A DNA stretch of 12,384 nt from Corinectria fuckeliana (lineage: Eukaryota; Ascomycota; Sordariomycetes; Hypocreales; Nectriaceae). The notes under the pieces are model-generated. The model had not been told where the DNA came from. It was given only the letters and a program-made list of their open reading frames with translations, and did no database searches. A program made the position numbers and the translations under genes. Shown one piece after another: positions 8,668 to 12,384 of this stretch (positions are counted from its first letter, which is position 1; every line of letters begins with the position of its first letter). The stretch is from assembly GCA_019137255.1 (NCBI GenBank), contig WPDH01000477.1, positions 1 through 12,384 on the forward strand, written 5' to 3'.

Positions 8668-8673
8668 AATAAA
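8668..8673 (+). terminator. AATAAA, possible polyadenylation signal
   Basis: An exact AATAAA starts two bases after the TGA stop (8663-8665) of the SWIM-RING gene. If used, cleavage would follow within ~30 bases and the 3' UTR would be very short. Chance occurrence is possible. Confidence 0.35.
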
Positions 8674-9805
8674 GCTATGAGAGTATTCGCCTCGACGGGG
8701 GGAGCGTTGGATTGGGCCAATGAACGATCCCAAGGGGTGGCAGAGCCCATTGTGAAGAGATCATCCTCATATAATGCGTCTGGCTCTTTGTGAAGAACAC
8801 GGTGTCCTGCTATGCCCTTAGACGACGCTCCTGGCCATGTGAGGCACATGACACAAGTGATAAAGACGACTTGTGCCCACGTGTTGTAACATCTTAAAAT
8901 TAGGGTCAAGTTGAAGAAGTCCTGCGGCTGTTGTTAAAAGGAGGCAACTGATTACTTGGAAGAGAAGAGGTTGACTAATAAGCTGACGATATTTAACCTG
9001 TAGCTTCCTGCAAGCTAGGACGAGCAACATTATAACATTAAATCCAACAGTTCGCATGGAAGGCTGCCATCATTTTGCCTAATTGTCCTGCTGTTAGGGG
9101 TGCCTAGCGTGTGACAAAACCTAGCAATCATACACCAGGGACTGATGATCGCCCTCCCTTTCCCGGTCACTTGCTGGTGAAATGCGCGCACATAAGGGCA
9201 TTTCACTTGGGGCTTTACAAGAGCAGCTCCAGTAAAGAGTTTTAGAAGCGTAAGCAGATGTCCTTCCTACCTATCGAGCTTTCAGAAACAACCTTACTTT
9301 ATACAAGTTTGTGGTCTTGCTTGACGAAGGCGATGTCTCTGGCGTGCACGGCTCTGCTGTCGNNGAAGCAGGCGGCAGCCGAAGAGGGCCAGATTTACCC
9401 TCTGCATCTCGCTGAGGGTGCCTCGGCGGCTTGAAAGAAAGCCACTGAGGTACAGAAATCCGGCTTCTTAAAGCTGCTGCTTGTAACCACACGCCTTTAT
9501 CGCTCCATGGTCGAGAGCGTGGCGGTATCCGTTCGTATATGCATCGAGGCCGGGGCTCTCTGCCTGGATGGCACAGCGGGTGATTCGCATTATGGTCATG
9601 TTGCTGTTTCGGGTTTGTGTTGAAGATAGTGTTTTGAGATTGTATTAAAAGCTAGCCTGGCTTGTCAGCTTGACGAGAGATGGCTAGGCTTTTACATTGT
9701 GTTAGCTAGATAAGTTTTTAGAAGCTATCAAGGTTAGAGACTGCACTCATTGCACTTGTCTATCAATCCTCACCAAACTCGACAACTCTTTCGCATCTTT
9801 GAACA
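8674..9805. other. Gene-poor region with coding-like scraps and an 'nn' ambiguity
   Basis: No gene is recognised. A CACGTG lies at 8878-8883. Around 9300-9640 short frames look locally coding-like: ATG 9333 starts a 33-codon frame with a hydrophobic beginning (MSLACTALLS) that crosses nn at 9363-9364 and stops at 9432-9434, and another short frame covers about 9509-9622. These may be scraps of a degraded gene, but I cannot name it or join the pieces with confidence. Confidence 0.4.
9647..9693. repeat. Imperfect inverted repeat (hairpin) AAAAGCTAGCC / GGCTAGGCTTTT
   Basis: AAAAGCTAGCC at 9647-9657 pairs with GGCTAGGCTTTT at 9682-9693 with a single bulged base. The 24-nt loop contains a small GTCA-GCT-TGAC inverted repeat. 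It could be a transcript-end hairpin or a repeat footprint; no evidence favours either. Confidence 0.5.
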
Positions 9806-9933
9806 ATGAAGCCCACGATCATCCTGGCTGGCCTGCCTTTGGCCCTTNNTTGCCCACGTTGGCCCCTGCAGGCGATGCCCGGATCAGCAAGCGCGCCGGG
9901 AGGTGTATTGTAAAGTTATGCCTTGATATTTGA
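9806..9933 (+). pseudogene. Possible small secreted prepropeptide, frame interrupted at 'nn'
   Basis: ATG 9806 opens MKPTIILAGLPLAL, a hydrophobic signal-peptide-like start. The unresolved bases nn at 9848-9849 follow. Beyond them the plausible continuation is in the other frame from 9850: LPTLAPAGDARISKRAGR, with an Ala-Pro-Ala signal-peptidase-like site and a Lys-Arg Kex2-like site, ending soon after at a TGA (9931-9933) with two Cys. If nn stands for zero or three bases the two parts are in one frame; taken as exactly two, the first frame continues without these motifs and stops at a TAA (9911-9913). An alternative intron 9903-9966 (GT...TAG) would keep a frame open to 10139-10141. Signal peptide plus Kex2 site is a common build for small secreted fungal proteins, but I recognise no family, and it may be a true pseudogene. 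Confidence 0.35.
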
Positions 9934-10351
9934 GATTGATGCTTTATGAATTGGGTTACTTTCTAGGAAGCGGATACTGTGTTTCATGGTGTTGGGTAGA
10001 GTACCTTATAGGGTTTTTTTATTGTATGCTATTTACTGCATTGCTTTTTTTCATCTAACAAGATGTCAAGGAAGGCTTATTCCAACCCAAAATAATACAA
10101 GTGTGTGGCCTGAGTTTAAGGGTAAAGTACAAGCTATATGAGGTATGCATCCCTCCGGTTCCTTTACTATTAAGCAGACCATATCTTATTATCAACATGG
10201 CAAAAAGCCCTCTCCCAGCCACGCGCCAGGCGTCTCATACAGTCACATACATTTAAGCAACACATCATCTAGCCAGTGGCCTCCGCAGAGCTGCACTTCC
10301 GCGAGCCCATCAGACCGTCTCATGACTTCCCTGCCAACCTGTCTTTTCACA

Positions 10352-10616
10352 TCATCCGCGCTTAAAGCCTCGTCTTAAAATTACGACTCCACAGGGAGGG
10401 TTCTCAAGGACGCGCATCATGCTTGGAAACAAGGTAAATGAGGCTAGGTTATCTGTCGCGCGGCATGCCACTATGATGGAGCTTGGAATCGTCTCAAGCA
10501 AAATATTATCCAGAGGCCTCATCCCTGAAATTTCTGTGACACTAGATTGGACTTTTGTTGAGGATAAAGGACACTCAACGGCAGTACGACAGATCAACTT
10601 CGCGAAGCACTTTTAA
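10352..10616. pseudogene. Coding-like relic, strand and family unresolved
   Basis: Both strands stay open across almost the same bases. The + strand reads KITTPQGGFSRTRIM then LGNKVNEARLSVARHATMM and stops at the TAA at 10614-10616. The minus strand (10597 to 10352) reads LSSTKVQSSVTEISG and later MMRVLENPPCGVVILRRGF. Immediately upstream, another + frame reads RPSHDFPANLSFHIIRA before a stop, suggesting a frame break near 10370. Dual openness with protein-like texture, next to frame-breaking stops, fits a decayed gene copy better than random DNA. I do not recognise the family. Confidence 0.3.
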
Positions 10617-11105
10617 ACGTGGTCCACCAAAGCATATATAACTGAGAACCCACGCTCAAGCACAGAAGAAAGAATGGGCTTTAGACCATAACCCTACTTT
10701 ATCACGGTTGGGGAAGAAGAAATGTATAGTACATTTGAGTCGTGCTTCGCTTTGATCATGCCATCACACACTCTGCATGGTCCAGCTTTGCTACATGCTT
10801 AGACCAATATATGGAACTTGACGGGAAACAGCCGACTCTAGAGATTGCTGGCCCGGCGATGAGTACGTCTTGGACAAGGGAGTGGTGCGCTTTTCTCAAG
10901 AATTTCGACCAATAGCTACTTGAACGAGCAGAAGTAGGCACATCGGGCTATTGTACAACGTATTCGAACCAACCACGTTTTTATTCAGGGCCAAATCTCT
11001 TCAACTCCGAGTCAGCTGATGCAGCGGCCCTGGTGCTTTTGGAATCGAGGCCAGCCATATCCTTGTAAACCCAGAACAAATGGCGGCCTGTTCTCAACTC
11101 CGAGA

Positions 11106-11158
11106 CCCCAACCCGGGACCCGGAAGCCAAACCCTATCCCGATCCCGCACATCCCCCC
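11106..11158 (-). other. C-run tract; canonical G-quadruplex motif on the minus strand
   Basis: Seven runs of three or more C lie at 11106-11109, 11112-11114, 11119-11121, 11132-11134, 11138-11140, 11144-11146 and 11153-11158. On the minus strand the last four give G3+ tracts with loops of 6, 3 and 3 bases, which meets the usual G3N1-7 rule. Confidence 0.6.
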
Positions 11159-11188
11159 TTGTGGCCATTTTTTTAATATATTAGAGAT

Positions 11189-11203
11189 GCGAGGCGAGGC
11201 GAG
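11189..11203 (+). repeat. (GCGAG)x3 short tandem repeat
   Basis: Three exact head-to-tail GCGAG units. Short and probably slippage-derived. Confidence 0.6.
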
Positions 11204-12070
11204 GACTGACATACATATACCCTGGTCATGGCCTCTATTCTGATCCGCAGTCTCCAATTCTCATCGAATATATAACTTGGCCCGGACCTCAGTGTTCTCG
11301 TGATTTCAAACTAGTTATTGCTGAAAAGCAACCATTTATTTCCGAGGACAAAATCATCAACCTAAGTCACTTAGCGGATGTCCTTTGTCAATAAAGCAGT
11401 CATTATGTCCCCATCGTGACTAGTTTTACGTGGTTAATAGTCAATCCTGCCCGTCACAGTCCGTAGTACTTGTTCGGCGATTGCCGCCAAGTCCAGTCCA
11501 TCGCTTCTCCAAGTAACATGGTAGTCTGACCGAATCAAGACCAGTTTAGACCAGTACAAATCCTTAGCGAGTTGCTCTTGAGCAAAGTTAACCTGCCCTT
11601 CTTGTCGATGACTGCTTCAGGTTTCTAAGCCAGATCAAAAGCGTCACTAGGTCATCGTGCTTTCAAACTGTCAACCGCATCGTGAACCTCATAGTGAGTT
11701 TTAGTTGCTAGCCAATTGGGATTTCGCGGTCAGAACTTGACCCCTGCTTCGGCTTGTGGGTCCCAGGGTCCACCGTAAACCCCGCAACAGATCTTTAGTA
11801 ACAGATCTGATAGCCGACTTGAGTCCGGAGATCTCCTGGAACATATTCGTGCACAATCGTAATCCTAGCCACAAGAGCGATAAGAGCGGCAATATTCGTT
11901 GCAGTGTGATAAATCAACCACAAGGTTAGGTTACAGCTATGGGAGACGTTGGAACTACGATGCGCGGAGTAAGGATAACCTCAGGAGAGACACGGAAGAA
12001 AAAGACATCCTGAATCATGTAAGGCGGGCCACGTCACGTGCGTCACCCGCATGTAGGAAAAGGTGGGCCG

Positions 12071-12144
12071 ACTGCCTGAAGTAGTAATTTCTTAACTTAC
12101 TAGGTAAGTAACTAGGCCTAGATGACTTAGACTAACTGCCTGAA
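12071..12144. repeat. ACTGCCTGAA direct repeat enclosing two palindromes
   Basis: ACTGCCTGAA occurs at 12071-12080 and again at 12135-12144. Between the copies are ACTTAC-TAG-GTAAGT (12095-12109) and the perfect palindrome CTAGGCCTAG (12112-12121). The nested arrangement could be a decayed insertion footprint or a regulatory cluster upstream of the gene at 12221. Confidence 0.5.
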
Positions 12145-12220
12145 CAGCAATAAGCCAAGTACTCCTTACTCAAGTTGTCAAGGCCGTAGAAACCCAAACC
12201 TCTCAATACCATTTCTAACA

Positions 12221-12384
12221 ATGGCGTCCAAGGTTCGGGACTGCGACTGTGGCTTCACGGACTCCAACGACCCGACCAAGAGCATCTTCACTAGCTTCCT
12301 CGTCGTCAACTTCAGCTCCATCACAAGCCGACAGTTCGACGACCTCTTCATCCCGGCAACGTACGAGATAACCCAGCGCAACTC
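12221..12384 (+). CDS. GH16 / concanavalin A-like glucanase family protein, N-terminal part (3' end outside the window)
   Basis: From ATG 12221 the frame is open for 54 codons to the window edge. It begins MASKVRDCDCGFTDSNDP, continues IFTSFLVVNFSSI, then FDDLFIPATYEI. This CDCGF start with a following Phe-Ser-Ser and Asp-Asp-Leu-Phe-Ile-Pro-Ala-Thr-Tyr stretch resembles the N-termini of fungal GH16-like (concanavalin A-like lectin/glucanase) proteins, which are usually secreted and act on cell-wall glucans. The catalytic E-x-D-x-E region would lie beyond the window, so activity cannot be judged. No signal peptide is present. A CTAAC site at 12215-12219 followed by AG at 12231-12232 allows another model in which this is a second exon starting at 12233 in the same frame, with a signal-peptide exon further upstream. 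The family call rests on recollection of similar sequences. Confidence 0.5.
   Translation, partial: MASKVRDCDCGFTDSNDPTKSIFTSFLVVNFSSITSRQFDDLFIPATYEITQRN

Larger units (their letters stand above)
10617..12220. other. Gene-poor region before the GH16-like gene
   Basis: No recognisable gene. Frames of 60-80 codons at 10756-10941 and 11701-11892 (minus) and 11899-12084 (plus) show no family motif. The region contains a C-rich tract, a GCGAG triplet repeat, a duplicated AACAGATCT (11786-11794 and 11800-11808), a CACGTG at 12035-12040, and a palindrome cluster close to its end. It looks more AT-rich than the confirmed genes, which could mean old repeat DNA; I could not compute this. Confidence 0.45.

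Noticed and set aside
10945..10975. GGTTCGAATAC on the minus strand, like a tRNA B box
   Set aside because: No matching T-stem, A box or acceptor stem around it.

Overview
The window looks like nuclear DNA of a filamentous ascomycete (Pezizomycotina, probably Sordariomycetes). The evidence is short 52-61 bp introns with GT/AG ends and CTAAC-type branch sites, pyrimidine-rich promoters, and fungal-type protein families. I see no prokaryotic operon structure, rRNA, tRNA, CRISPR array or intact transposon.

Layout: (1) 1-486 is the 3' end of a WD40-type U3 snoRNP protein gene, most likely utp4. (2) 487-4481 is about 4 kb without a convincing gene, but it carries several short perfect palindromes and hairpins. 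(3) 4482-5106 is a CT/CA-rich stretch with no ATG on the + strand, taken as promoter and 5' leader of the next gene. (4) 5107-6559 is a two-exon peptide:N-glycanase gene (png1), whose catalytic Cys position holds Val while the His, Asp and zinc-site Cys remain. (5) 6560-7513 is a 3' region with a G-run cluster, then the upstream region of the next gene. (6) 7514-8665 is a three-exon gene for a SWIM plus RING zinc-finger protein, a probable nuclear E3 ubiquitin ligase. (7) 8666-12220 is a gene-poor stretch that looks more AT-rich and contains two 'nn' ambiguities, a possible broken gene for a small secreted peptide, a coding-like relic near 10350-10616, a minus-strand G-quadruplex motif and a cluster of TAGG palindromes. 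(8) 12221-12384 begins a GH16 / concanavalin A-like glucanase-type protein that runs off the window.

The three confident genes lie on the + strand and are housekeeping or regulatory: ribosome biogenesis, a PNGase-fold protein linked to protein quality control, and a ubiquitin-ligase-like protein. Nothing shows that they form one pathway. The points most worth following are the non-catalytic PNGase active site, the SWIM-RING protein with a SUMO-interaction-like motif, and the interrupted secreted-peptide frame. I did not find a clear new multi-gene system.
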